From Lunularia cruciata (Eukaryota > Streptophyta > Marchantiopsida > Lunulariales > Lunulariaceae): DNA of 64,000 nt. Positions within the stretch are counted from its first letter, which is position 1. The number at the start of each line of letters is the position of its first letter. Positions 49,868 to 59,365 of this stretch are shown in pieces. Below the pieces are notes generated by a model, which was given only the letters and a program-made list of their open reading frames with translations, did no database searches and was not told the origin of the DNA. The stretch lies in assembly GCA_948567375.1 (NCBI GenBank), contig OX419761.1, positions 250,501 through 314,500 of the forward strand, given 5' to 3'. A program made the position numbers and the translations under genes.

Positions 49868-51537
49868 CGGTGGTCTTCGTGAGGAGCATTGAGGTTATAC
49901 TCCTTGGGTCCAAACCTCAGACCTTGATACGATGTGCTCGCTTGAGGCTGTACCTCCTGAGTTTGGTACATAGCCTCCTCGTCCTTGTCTGGGTTCCATC
50001 CCGGAACCCAATCAATTTGCTACACCGGGAATGCATTACAAGTATTGCATTCTGTGTTGGCGTGGCCGGATTTGCCACATGAGGTGCACCACACATTAGA
50101 TTGTCCAAATGCTGGGGCCTTCCTTTGGTCCTTGGCCCCAATCATCTGGATCTTGAAATCCAAAAACTCCTTGATGAGGGCATCCAGCTTTGTATCCGCC
50201 TTATGTACACTCTTGGCTGGAGGAGTCACTGGTTTCTTGCCTCCATGTCTTTTGACTTGTCTTGGCTTGGATTCTTCTTTGGATTCCAAAGAAGAGCTCA
50301 AAGTCGTGGAGGATTTGTCCGAAGAAGGGGAGGTACTGCGCAAAGCTCTTCTTCTGGGCTTCTTGCCTTTCTTCTCCCAATTTCTTTGGTTACCGGCAGA
50401 GTGAGAGTGGGCCGCTTCATAACGAGCAACATGTTTGAGTACTTTGTCCAGGGAAGTTACATTCCTCTCCTTGGCAAAGATTCATATCTCCGGTGAAAGG
50501 CCCCCGAGGAACCAGGTAATGGCTTGGGCATCGGAGTAACCCACCACCCCCGATTGCTTGGGAACTCGGTTTAGTAGTGCCATGAACCGCTCAGAGTAGT
50601 CTCTCAACTTCTCCTTCTTGCCACGGTCCAAATTGTTGAGTGCCGCGAAGATACTCGTATTGTAATCAACCTCCCGGAATCGTTCCAGGAAGTTGTTTCT
50701 CAAGTCTGCCTAGTCCGCTGGTACAAACCCCTTCTGGGTCACATGGGTGTACCAGCTCCGAGCTTTCTTGCGGAGCAAACTTGGGAAAATTCTCAGTCTA
50801 ACTGCCGAGTCATGCTCCTTGTTAGCGAAGGAGATGACTTCAAATTCTTTGATGAATTCATTGGGGTCTTTGTCTTGTTTTGTCCCCTTGTACTTCTGAA
50901 AGGCGTGTCGGGTGACAAGAAGCAAAGTCATTGTTTGATGCACTGGGACTGGCTGAGGTAATGTGGAACTTGACGGAACTGAAGGATTGGCTGGAATTGA
51001 TGCCGTGTTGTCAACCCATGGATTCCAATTCGTCAAGTTCAAGGTGGGTTCTTCTTCGACAATTTCTACTTTGAGGGTCTCGACTTCAACCCAAGTGGAA
51101 GATTCAGGATCAACATCTTCGATCGGTTCTTCAAAATTCCTTCGAGACAACCAAGGAATCGTTCATAGAAGATGTTGACACTCGTCTTCAGTAAGTGTTC
51201 TTGATGTCTTTTCTCAAACAAAGGTCTTCAAGGAAACAACTTCCTTTACAGCTCTAGGGGAAGTTGGTGTACTGGGCCGCAATGCATATGTTTGCCCACT
51301 CGATTCTTTCTTCTTCTTGGAAGAAGAGGGAGATGCAAAGTAGCCTTGCCAACCGCCTTTGCATTTTTTGTGGTCAAGTTCTCGCAGGGCTTCTTGCACT
51401 TCGTGAAGGAGTTGAAACTCCGATGCCTCTTGTTCAGTTTTGTCAACAATGGATGGGACGTTCAGACGTTCGTCTTCTTCACGCTGAAGTGCTCGTCTTT
51501 GAGCTCTCTCTTCCCGTTGTTCTCTCAATGCAGACAT
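49868..51537 (-). pseudogene. Family A gag (decayed)
   Basis: The frame begins at an ATG at 51537 (MSALREQREERAQ), about 60 bases after the primer site. It is a charged N-terminus followed by a Ser-rich linker. The capsid-like core (FQKYKGTKQDKDPNEFIKEF at ~50830-50900, ARSWYTHV ~50745, then FLERFREVD, LRDYSERFMALL) is typical of plant gypsy gag. A first CCHC knuckle CTSCGKSGHANTEC lies at ~50040-50079. TGA or TAG codons interrupt at 51214, 51163, 50710 and 50482, and a TAG at 50020. The frame changes between about 50020 and 49867, so gag and pol may be separate frames or an indel occurred. Confidence 0.82.
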
Positions 51538-51599
51538 TCATATTGCGTTGCTACCCAGTTTCCAATTTGGCTTTGTATTCTTCCACTTTCGAGATTTGT

Positions 51600-51618
51600 A
51601 TCCCCGGCAGCGGTGCCA
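51600..51618 (-). promoter_or_regulatory. Primer binding site of family A (tRNA-Asp-like)
   Basis: Seven bases inside the 5' LTR the minus strand reads TGGCACCGCTGCCGGGGAT. This differs from the usual plant tRNA-Asp primer complement (TGGCGCCGTTGCCGGGGAT) at two places. It fixes the inner LTR boundary at 51626. Confidence 0.88.
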
Positions 51619-52414
51619 AAAATCATGTGACAACCCGGAAAATATCACTTTTGCAGTAATCGGGTAAGTAAAGTTTGTTCCCGTAGAGATACGAGTCAGA
51701 ATTGGTCAAATACAAAGCAAAGTAACAATTTAGTTCTTCTTGAGTTCTTCTTTAGTCTCTCAGGTAGAAACCACACCCAGAAGAGAGTAACAAGCACTGA
51801 CTCGCAATCTTGTCACAAATTCACACTCCTTGATCACAAATCCTTCAATTCTTTCCAAACAATCTTGGTTGTGATGATTCAGGCTCTCCCAAAAACAACA
51901 CTTCACTGCAAAACAACTTTGCCTCAGAATTGTGTTCTACCCCTCCACTGAAGGCACAACTTCCTCGATCAAAATTGCTTCACATCAACTTCGCACTGCA
52001 CTCACAAATGCAGAATACTACCAACACTACAATTCCTCTCAGATCTGTCAAGGCATTGCTTTGATGGCACTTCATTCAGGATCAAACACACAGAATGAAG
52101 ATCAAGGCTGTGGAATCCAACATCCAACAAACACTCTGACTTGTACTTTGAATTTCTCCAAACACTCACAAACACAATTCCAAAGTTGATACTCGGAATC
52201 AAGCGACGAGCACTACTTCACAACACTTCGCTTTATCTATTCTCAAAAATAATGAGCACTGAACAACATCTGACTGCAAATGCCACTCTTAAATAGTGAA
52301 GCAATTGACAATTCTAACAACTATATCATTCTACAACAACTCTTCTAACCTATAGATCCAAAATGACAATGCACCTCTTCATATCCGCCCCTTCAAATCT
52401 CAAATCTGTTACCA

Positions 52415-54568
52415 CTACGATCCGATGTCTACATCCTCATCGGCTTTCAAACCCAAACCCAAAGTAATCTTACTTTCTACTATCTTTTCCTTGGGTTTTA
52501 GATCTTCTACTTCTTCTACCAGATCCAACAATTCTCTTTCCTGATATGAAATTTCACTAGTGGGTAATCTATATAACTCCTAATCTCCCGACCCACTCTT
52601 CTCTAATGTCTCTGATGGCAACTCCAAAGACATTTGGACTCCAATGTTATCTACTTCAGGTTTTGCTTTAACATCTTTCCGAAGTTTTTCTAGCTCTACT
52701 TTCACTAAGTCTAATCTAATGGAAATATTATCCTCTACTTCCAAAACCTTCCTATCTACACGAGTTCTTAATTTTATTAACAAGGCATTCATCTCCGTGT
52801 CCTTTGCTTGTCTTTGCCTCGTCTCGTGCACCAACAACTTCAACTCGTGCAGACGCGCTTCTTCAATTCGAACGCTGGCTTTTGTACTTAACATCGCATT
52901 CACCCGGAGGACTATCTCCTTCAATGGCTCCAATCTTGTCTTCCTTTCTTGTTCCCGATCCGCAAGCCATTCCTCTCTGTACATTGCCAACTCTTCCTTG
53001 AACTCGGCTTTCACCGCTTCCTTCTCTTTCTCCTTCTGTTCAACCTTCTCTTCCTGATTACAAAGTAACTCTCGTAATCTCTCTTCTTCTCTATATCTTG
53101 CAACCAACTCTTGTTGCCCAAGTTGCTTCTTCTCCTCCATACTCTCCATCACTCTATTGAGCTCTTGATCCTTTGATGCTATCCACGCCATAGCATGGAT
53201 AAGCTCTACTCTTGAATCAGCAAACTGTTGCTTCAAGATTTTGTATTTAGCTACCTGCCTTTCTCTTGCGATATCAATCTTCCTCGCAAGATCCTCTCGA
53301 TAGATCACTTCTCTCTTCAGGTCTTTGATTACCTGACTTCTCTCTATTGCCTCCGCTTGCAGTACTTCTCTCTCCTCCTCACCTAAGGTTACACTCCTCT
53401 TCAACTCCGAGTTCTCTTCTTCTAATCTTGCTACCACCTGCAATACAGTCTTTACCTCCAGACAAATCGACTGCATCTCCTTCTTCTTCTGCTCCAACTT
53501 CACCAACAGCGGGCACACTACCTCTTGCAGGTACTCCACTCCATCACTGGCAACTTCTTCCTCCCACGGAGTGGTCTCTCTTCTCTCCTTGTGTTCTCCC
53601 AATACTCGCCTTCTTCTCTGGAGTCGTCGTATCGGGATTGATGCCTCATTGCCCGAGCTTTCTTCTACCTCTATCTTCACTCAACTTGGTCCCGCCTCAC
53701 ACTTCACCTTACGTCGCAAGCAAACTCCTTGCTGCACTGCGATCTTCTTCTCCTCTGGCATTGGTACTTTGTCTTCCAGTGCTATATTGTCTTCGGCTTC
53801 TACCTCGGGTTGCACTTCTTCTTTGTATTCTTCAGCCACGGGTGCCGAGGTCATCTCTCCACCGTCCTCACTATCACTGCTCGTATCTCCACTCTGCAGT
53901 GTTAGCTTAGGTTCCTCCTCATGCTCCGAGTCCTCCGTCTTGAGCTTGGCCTTGCCTTCTGAGTCTTCATCTTCTGACTCAATTACCACCATTCCTTACC
54001 TCGGGTTACTTCTCTGCATCTTCTGAGGTTTCTTGTTTTCTTCAGCTTCTGCTTTCCGAGTCCTCTTCTTCGTCGGGGTACTTACTACGACCTCCACGTT
54101 TTTCCTTGTCTTTGCGTAGTAATTGTCCGTGCTCCAGATTTGCAAAATGTTTTGCTACTCCTGGACATTGACCTCCTTTTCACATCCGGATAGAAGTGCG
54201 ACACCATCCGATTCCGCTCTGCCGAGTTCAGCAAATTGAGCCTGAGGTAGAAATGTGCTGCAAATGGCACAATGTAATGTGGAGGCGACTTATCCTGCAG
54301 ATTCCACACCATCTGCCTCGTTCTCCCATGAAAACACCTCGCCCAATTAATTGGTTCTCCTGCAAACAATTTGTGAAAGAACACCGCTTGGTGTTTCATC
54401 ACATATGTTGTTCTCTCCGGCTTCAAGATTGCCATTAAAGCACTCACAATTCCTCTCTTGACAGGGTCTTTGTAACTTTCTACCTTGTACCCATTCTTTG
54501 TTCTCTTTGACGAGAAGGCATCTCTCACCTCCTGAGTTTCTTGGGCTATCTCTCCTTTCCCTAAGAAC
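52415..54568 (-). pseudogene. LTR-borne coiled-coil reading frame, 5' LTR, main segment
   Basis: After the B solo LTR the frame runs from 54568 (FLGKGEIAQETQEV) through the globular part. It is shifted by a small deletion near 54175 (CACATCCGG where relatives have GCTCATCCGG), then runs through the acidic tract 53992-53681, closed by TGA where relatives have Arg. The basic patch and coiled coil follow in a 366-codon open stretch (53680-52580), the longest C-terminal run in any copy. A TAG at 52580 replaces a Lys codon shortly before the natural end at 52415. The ATP-binding and catalytic motifs I know are absent; heptad-like Leu/Glu/Lys/Arg patterns dominate. Confidence 0.75.
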
Positions 54569-55247
54569 TGTAACACCCATTTGTGCATGTGTGTGGTATT
54601 GTGATATTTAGCTTGGTATTACAAGTACTTAAGAGATATTATTTATATAGAGATAAAGGATGGTTCTATATTAGTCATGGTTAGCTAAAGTTAGTCATAG
54701 CTAAGATAGATGGGACCTTACTTTAGAGGAAGTAGAAAAGATGAGCACCACTATTTTGGATTTTAGTGTGTTGACTTGGTATTATTCCTAGGTGTTTGGC
54801 TTTGGGGAAAGAGTTGAGAACTCTTGGGCCAGCAAGCCTTTTTGTTTTGGATTCTTCTTTAGTCCAAGGATAGCCCATGTGAAGGAATCCTTGCTTTAGT
54901 GGTTGGGTCAAGATAAGGGGAATATGCCCATGTGAATGGATATTCCTTTCTACTTTTTGACTTTACTTGACTTTTAGTCTAGTAACTTGAGTTACTACGG
55001 TAATTAGTAACTTTGGTACGTAACTATTTCACAAGTATATAAACAAGGGGTGAGGAGGTACTCATCATCCTTTCATTTGCAACTATCTCTCTCTCATTGA
55101 GTTCTCTAGTGAGCAATGTCTTGAGTCTTGGAGTGTTAGCCTTGGAGGAGTATGATGGAGTTGGGGTTCCTTGCCTTCTTAGTCCATGGTGCGCTACCAT
55201 AATAGCCATCAGAGGTTCATCTTGAGTGAGAGACAGGCCGGCTCACA
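54569..55247 (+). mobile_element. Solo LTR of family B, 679 bp, in the A 5' LTR
   Basis: TGTAACACCC at 54569 to CTCACA at 55247, flanked by the 4-bp duplication GAAC (54565-54568 and 55248-55251). The uninterrupted CCAAGAACGTGGCTCC of the 3' LTR at 44641 shows the empty site. TATA box at 55036-55043. Confidence 0.95.
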
Positions 55248-55667
55248 GAACGTGGCTCCCTGCTCCGAGCCTGCCTCCTTCTTGAGTACCAATCTCCAAT
55301 CCAACTCTGTCCAGCGAGCCGGATTTCCTCCCTTCCCTTCTTCCTCGGGTTCATCAAGACACTAACTCTCGATGATTTCTGTCATGAATCCTAGAAAACT
55401 TACATTCCAGTTCCATGCCAAAAATGTGATCCGAAGTCGGCTCAAGACTTCGATCCTTGCTACTACATCTAATCTCCAAATTGCATGATTTCTCACTACA
55501 AATTCGGAGTTCTTCTTCCCTCCTCCCATCTTTTCTACTTTCTTACTTTCTCTCGATTTCACTCTCATGACTTCTCCCTTGCGCACTTACACGAGCCCAA
55601 CTCTATTTCTCTTTCCCCGATCACCTTCAAGACGACTCCTCAACAGCGAAGGAAAATTGCTCGACAT
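55248..55667 (-). pseudogene. LTR-borne coiled-coil reading frame, 5' LTR, N-terminal segment
   Basis: It begins at the ATG at 55665-55667 (MSSNFPSLLRS). A stop in the first 30 codons (about 55587) and another near 55362 interrupt it. A small indel near 55330 shifts the frame before the B solo LTR cuts it at 55248. Confidence 0.72.
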
Positions 55668-56081
55668 TTTGTCGTTGCAGTTTTGATTTTTATAGAGTTG
55701 CACTTCTTTGTCTTCCGTCACTTCGAGTTTCTACCAAGAAATCACACCTCCGGCATGCACCTGTCAATGTCAATCAACCTTTGCGCGTATGAGCCGCCAG
55801 TTTTGAAACGGCCCCTTCTTGAATTTCTCGCCCCGACAAAAGGTTGTTAGACTGTCTTCGCCTCGGGTTGAGCTCCCCCCCGATCCAAAGACAATTTACT
55901 TCGTAGTGTATGCTGACAGGGCATTTCCAAGTACTTTGCCTTATGACCCAAAGTCACTTTACTTTGGGTTTCAACCCGAAGACTCTTTTCTTTGCCTTCT
56001 TTGGCCATACAGGCGCAATCCGACTTCTCTATACACTTCTTCTCCTTTATTTTGAAAAAAACAAAAAATGTGGGCACCACA

Positions 56082-56744
56082 AGAGAAGAGACTTGGAGAA
56101 GATCTCAGACAGAGGCACGACAAAACGGAGGGCTAAGAATTGTAAGGATTAGGATGTAGAACTTGCTCAGTTCTCCTCCTTTGTGTACATGCTTCGCCAT
56201 TGAAGATTTTAGTTGGTCAGTGTATTGTTTGAAGCTGCTTGGGTTTCCCTCAAAAATTTATAACTGCAAGGCTTGGGATTACGATAAATATATACTTCCT
56301 TGATGCATGTGAATCTTTAGTCTGTGAATAGTATAAATGAGAGGACTCCAGTCTTGGAGCTCTCAGTCTTAGTTGAGCCGCATTTCCAAGACCTGTCATT
56401 GACCTGATCATGATTATCAGAACATGGCCATAGGACTGTGATTCGTTAGAGGAATTACATCACAGCCCATTGAACACAACTTAACATGGACAGAACTTTA
56501 ACATTAGCAATGAAGCTTGAAGAATACGATTGCGCCAATGAGGCCAATCCAAGAAGCCATTAACCATGAGCCTACATTTAGAAAGATTGGTAGCAAGCTT
56601 CTCTAGCAAGAACGATTGCCAACCAGGCAAATAGAGAGAGCGTCTAATTACAAAAGGCTTTGAACAGTTGATAAGCCTAGCAATTTGAGCGCAAGCAGCC
56701 ATGTGCTTGGCGCACTCCCGAGACCAACTGATCCCCGTGACAAT
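56082..56744. other. Flanking DNA without recognised gene
   Basis: It starts with the target duplication of the A element and continues the host sequence that ends at 34133. An unsupported 73-codon minus frame lies at 56481-56702. I see no family resemblance. The boundary to the C-like RT piece at about 56745 is abrupt. Confidence 0.4.
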
Positions 56745-58385
56745 GGCAAGTGTGTGTTATATTAGTGGAGGTTCTTACCATTTGGGTTAAATAACGCTCC
56801 TATTGAGTTCCAGAGGTTCATGCATAGGATCCTAGCTGGATTGGATTTTGCTTGGTGCTATATTGATGATATTTTGGTCTATAACACTACTATGGAGGAG
56901 CATGAGAGATAGTTGTTGGAGGGGTTTGAGAGATTGAGATCTCATGGCCTCAAATTACATCCTGAGAAGCGTAGGTTCTTCCATGAGCATGTTGAGTATT
57001 TGGGTCACACTATCCACCCCAGAGGACTTGGTGTTCAGCAGACCAAGGTGGAGGTTATTGCTCGTATTCCTTGACCTATGGATGTGAGCATAGTGCAAGC
57101 ATTCCTTGGGTTGACAAACTTCTTTTGCCGCTATGTTAGAGGATTTAGTGCCATTGCCAAGGCCTTCACAAAGCTGACCTGTAACACCCATTTGTGCATG
57201 TGTGTGGTATTGTGATATTTAGCTTGGTATTACAAGTACTTAAGAGATATTATTTATATAGAGATAAAGGATGGTTCTATATTAGTCATGGTTAGCTAAA
57301 GTTAGTCAAAGCTAAGATAGAGGAGGACCTTACTTTAGAGGAAGTAGAAAAGATGAGCACCACTTTTTTGGATTTTAGTGTGTTGACTTGGTATTATTCC
57401 TAGGTGTTTGGCTTTGAGGAAAGAGTTGAGAACTCTTGGGCCCGCAAGCCTTTTTGTTTTGGATTCTTCTTTAGTCCAAGGATAGCCCATGTGAAGGAAT
57501 CCTTGACTTAGTGGTTGGGTCAAGATAAGACCACGTGCTTAGGGGAATATGCCCATGTGAATGGATATTCCTTTCTACTTTTTGACTTTACTTGAGTTAC
57601 TACGGTAATTAGTAACTTTGGTACGTAACTATTTCACAAGTATATAAACAAGGGGTGAGGAGATACTCATCATCATTTCATTTGCAACTATCTCTCTCTC
57701 ATTGAGTTCTCTAGTGAGTAATGTCTTGAGTCTTGGAGTGTTAGCCTTGGAGGAGTATGATGGAGTTGGGGTTCCTTGCCTTCTTAGTCCATGGTGCGCT
57801 ACCATAATAGCCATCAGAGGTTCATCTTGAGTGAGAGACAGGCCGGCTCACAGACCAAGCTTACACAAGAGTGGTGTTGGGGGAGATAAGCAGGATATAG
57901 CTTTTGTAGAGCTCAAGGAGAGGTTGACATCTGCTCCTATTTTGAGGAGACCGATCAGAGGACGACCATTTCAGGTTCATATTGATTGGAGTATGTTGGA
58001 GCTTGGAGCAATGCTCACCCAACGTGATGATGAGGGGAAGGAGTTTGTGGTGGCCTATGCTAGTTGCTCCAACAATTTGGCGGAGGCAAGGTATAGTTCA
58101 TATGAGAGAGAGTGCTTGGTAGCAATTTGGGCAGTAGCACACTTCCAAAGTTACCTATTCGGTAACCTCTCCACTCTCATCACTAATCATCAGTCACTAA
58201 AGTGGTTGATGGAGTCTAACAAGCTTTCAAGGAAGCTTGCACAATGGGCTCTGATTTTACAGGAGTATGATTTCACGGTTGTTCACAAACCTAGAGTGGT
58301 GAACTGTGATGCAGATGGGTTGAGTAGAAACCCATGTCCCAGCCATCAAGATCACATTAGCATGGTGAGAAAAATGAGGAGATAG
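56745..58385 (+). pseudogene. C-like reverse transcriptase and RNase H fragment (split by B solo LTR)
   Basis: From about 56750 the plus strand reads WRFLPFGLNNAPIEF, then YIDDILV (catalytic Asp pair, 56859-56870), LKLHPEKRRFF and VEYLGHTIHPRGLGVQ, with TAG or TGA at three positions. A B solo LTR interrupts at 57180-57852. It then continues with FVELKERLTSAPILRRP, an RNase H part (HIDWSMLELGAMLTQ, YASCSNN, YERECLVAIWAV) and the end DADGLSRNPCPS near 58310-58340. Protease, early RT and integrase are missing. It resembles the enzyme of family C and begins where the piece at 31.56 kb ends, but the two overlap by a few residues, so they may be different copies. Confidence 0.75.
57180..57852 (+). 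mobile_element. Solo LTR of family B, 673 bp, in the C-like RT fragment
   Basis: TGTAACACCC at 57180 to CTCACA at 57852, flanked by the 4-bp duplication GACC (57176-57179 and 57853-57856). TATA box at 57641-57648. It has a few more differences than the other B LTRs, including an inserted ACCACGTGCTTA-like stretch near 57530 and loss of an adjacent ACTTTTAGTCTAGTA segment. Confidence 0.94.
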
Positions 58386-58571
58386 AGCCAGGTTGGCATG
58401 CATCTAATTTTCTATGTATATTTTCTAAGGCTTTGGTGGTATCTCTCTCAGCGCATACAGGAGGAGTTATTGAGGTCACAAATCTAGAGAGTGAAGATAT
58501 AAGTACAGTTCAGCAAGACATTCATGATGATGTCTTAGTGATGGACTATCTTTGCACTGGTGTTGTGGGTG

Positions 58572-58952
58572 TGTGGTTACCACATTTTTGTTTTTTTTGT
58601 AATTTGGAAGAAGAAGTGTATAGAGAAGTCAAATTGCACCTATATGGCCAAAGAAGGCAAAGAAAAGTGTCCTTGGGATGAAACCCAAGGTAATGTGACT
58701 TTGGGTCATAGGGCAAGGTACTCGGAATTGCCTTGTCAATGTACAACCCAAAGTAAGGAGTCTTTGTATTGTGGGTGCTCAACCCAAGGGCGAGGACAAT
58801 GTAACAACTTTCCTTCGGGATGAGACATTCAAGAAGAGACTGTTCAAAAACGGCGGTCATATGTGTGAATGACACTTGACAGTGACAAGAGCATGCAAGA
58901 GGTGTGATTTCTTGGTAGAAACTCAAATTGAAGAAAGACGAAGAAGGCACGA
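58572..58952 (+). mobile_element. 5' fragment of an old family A LTR (copy S5)
   Basis: It begins TGTGGTTACCACA, a variant of the family start, and follows the A LTR through the GGAAGAAGAAGTGTATAGAGAAGTC and CCCAA(A/G)GTAA(A/T)GTGACTT blocks to about 25 bases before the inner TATA box. There S4 has inserted. The remainder of S5 is not found after S4, because the right side of S4 is itself lost. It is more diverged than any other A copy. Confidence 0.82.
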
Positions 58953-59338
58953 TGTGGTGCCCACATTTTTTGTTTTTTTCAAAATAAAGGAGAAGAAGTG
59001 TATAGAGAAGTCGGATTGTGTCTGTATGGCCAAAGAAGGCGAAGAAAATTGTCTTTGGGATGAAACCCGAAGTAAAGTGACTTCGGGTCATAAGGTGAAG
59101 TCCTCAGAAATGCCCTGTCAGCATACCATACGAAGTAAATTGTCTTTGGATCGGGGGGAGCTCAACCCGAGGCAAAGACAGTCTAACAACCTTTCGTCGG
59201 GGCGAGAAATTCAAGAAGAGGCCATTTCAAAACTGGCGGCTCATACGTGCAAAGGTTTATTGACAGTGTCAGGTGCATGCCGGAGGTGTGATTTCTCGGT
59301 AGAAACTTGAAGTGACGGAAGACAAAGAAGTGCAACTC

Positions 59339-59346
59339 TATAAAAA
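59339..59346 (+). promoter_or_regulatory. Inner TATA box upstream of the LTR reading frame (S4)
   Basis: CTCTATAAAAATTG stands 27 bases before the ATG at 59366. The same box precedes the frame in S1, S3 and both LTRs of the full element and is deleted in S2. Transcription about 30 bases downstream would start at or just past this ATG, so the first Met may be skipped in favour of a later one such as the MGGGKK Met about 45 codons on, where that is retained. Confidence 0.5.
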
Positions 59347-59365
59347 TTGAAATTGCAACGACGAA

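Larger units (their letters stand above)
34134..56081 (-). mobile_element. Complete Ty3/gypsy element, family A, with giant coding LTRs
   Basis: On the minus strand: 5' LTR (56081-51626), tRNA-Asp-like primer site, gag-pol interior of 6151 bp, polypurine tract, 3' LTR (45474-34134). Two younger B insertions lie inside it (a full element in the 3' LTR, a solo LTR in the 5' LTR). Without them and their duplications the element is about 13.7 kb, and the two LTRs are 3773 and 3775 bp. Flanks AAAGA (34129-34133) and AGAGA (56082-56086) are a 5-bp duplication with one mismatch. No chromodomain is visible after integrase, which places it among non-chromovirus gypsy elements. Gag-pol and both LTR frames are broken. 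Confidence 0.92.
51626..56081 (-). repeat. 5' LTR of family A element (split by B solo LTR)
   Basis: The LTR starts TGTGGTGCCCACA at 56081 and ends GGGTTGTCACA at 51626. Without the B solo LTR (54569-55247) and one 4-bp duplication it is 3773 bp. It carries the same reading frame as the 3' LTR and belongs to the DDYYAKT sublineage together with S2 and S4. Confidence 0.92.

Noticed and set aside
34085-56150. Host protein frame running across the A insertion site when both flanks are joined
   Set aside because: A short open stretch appears (KNKEEVEQEP...), but the flanks are purine-rich, the frame ends quickly and no family is recognisable.
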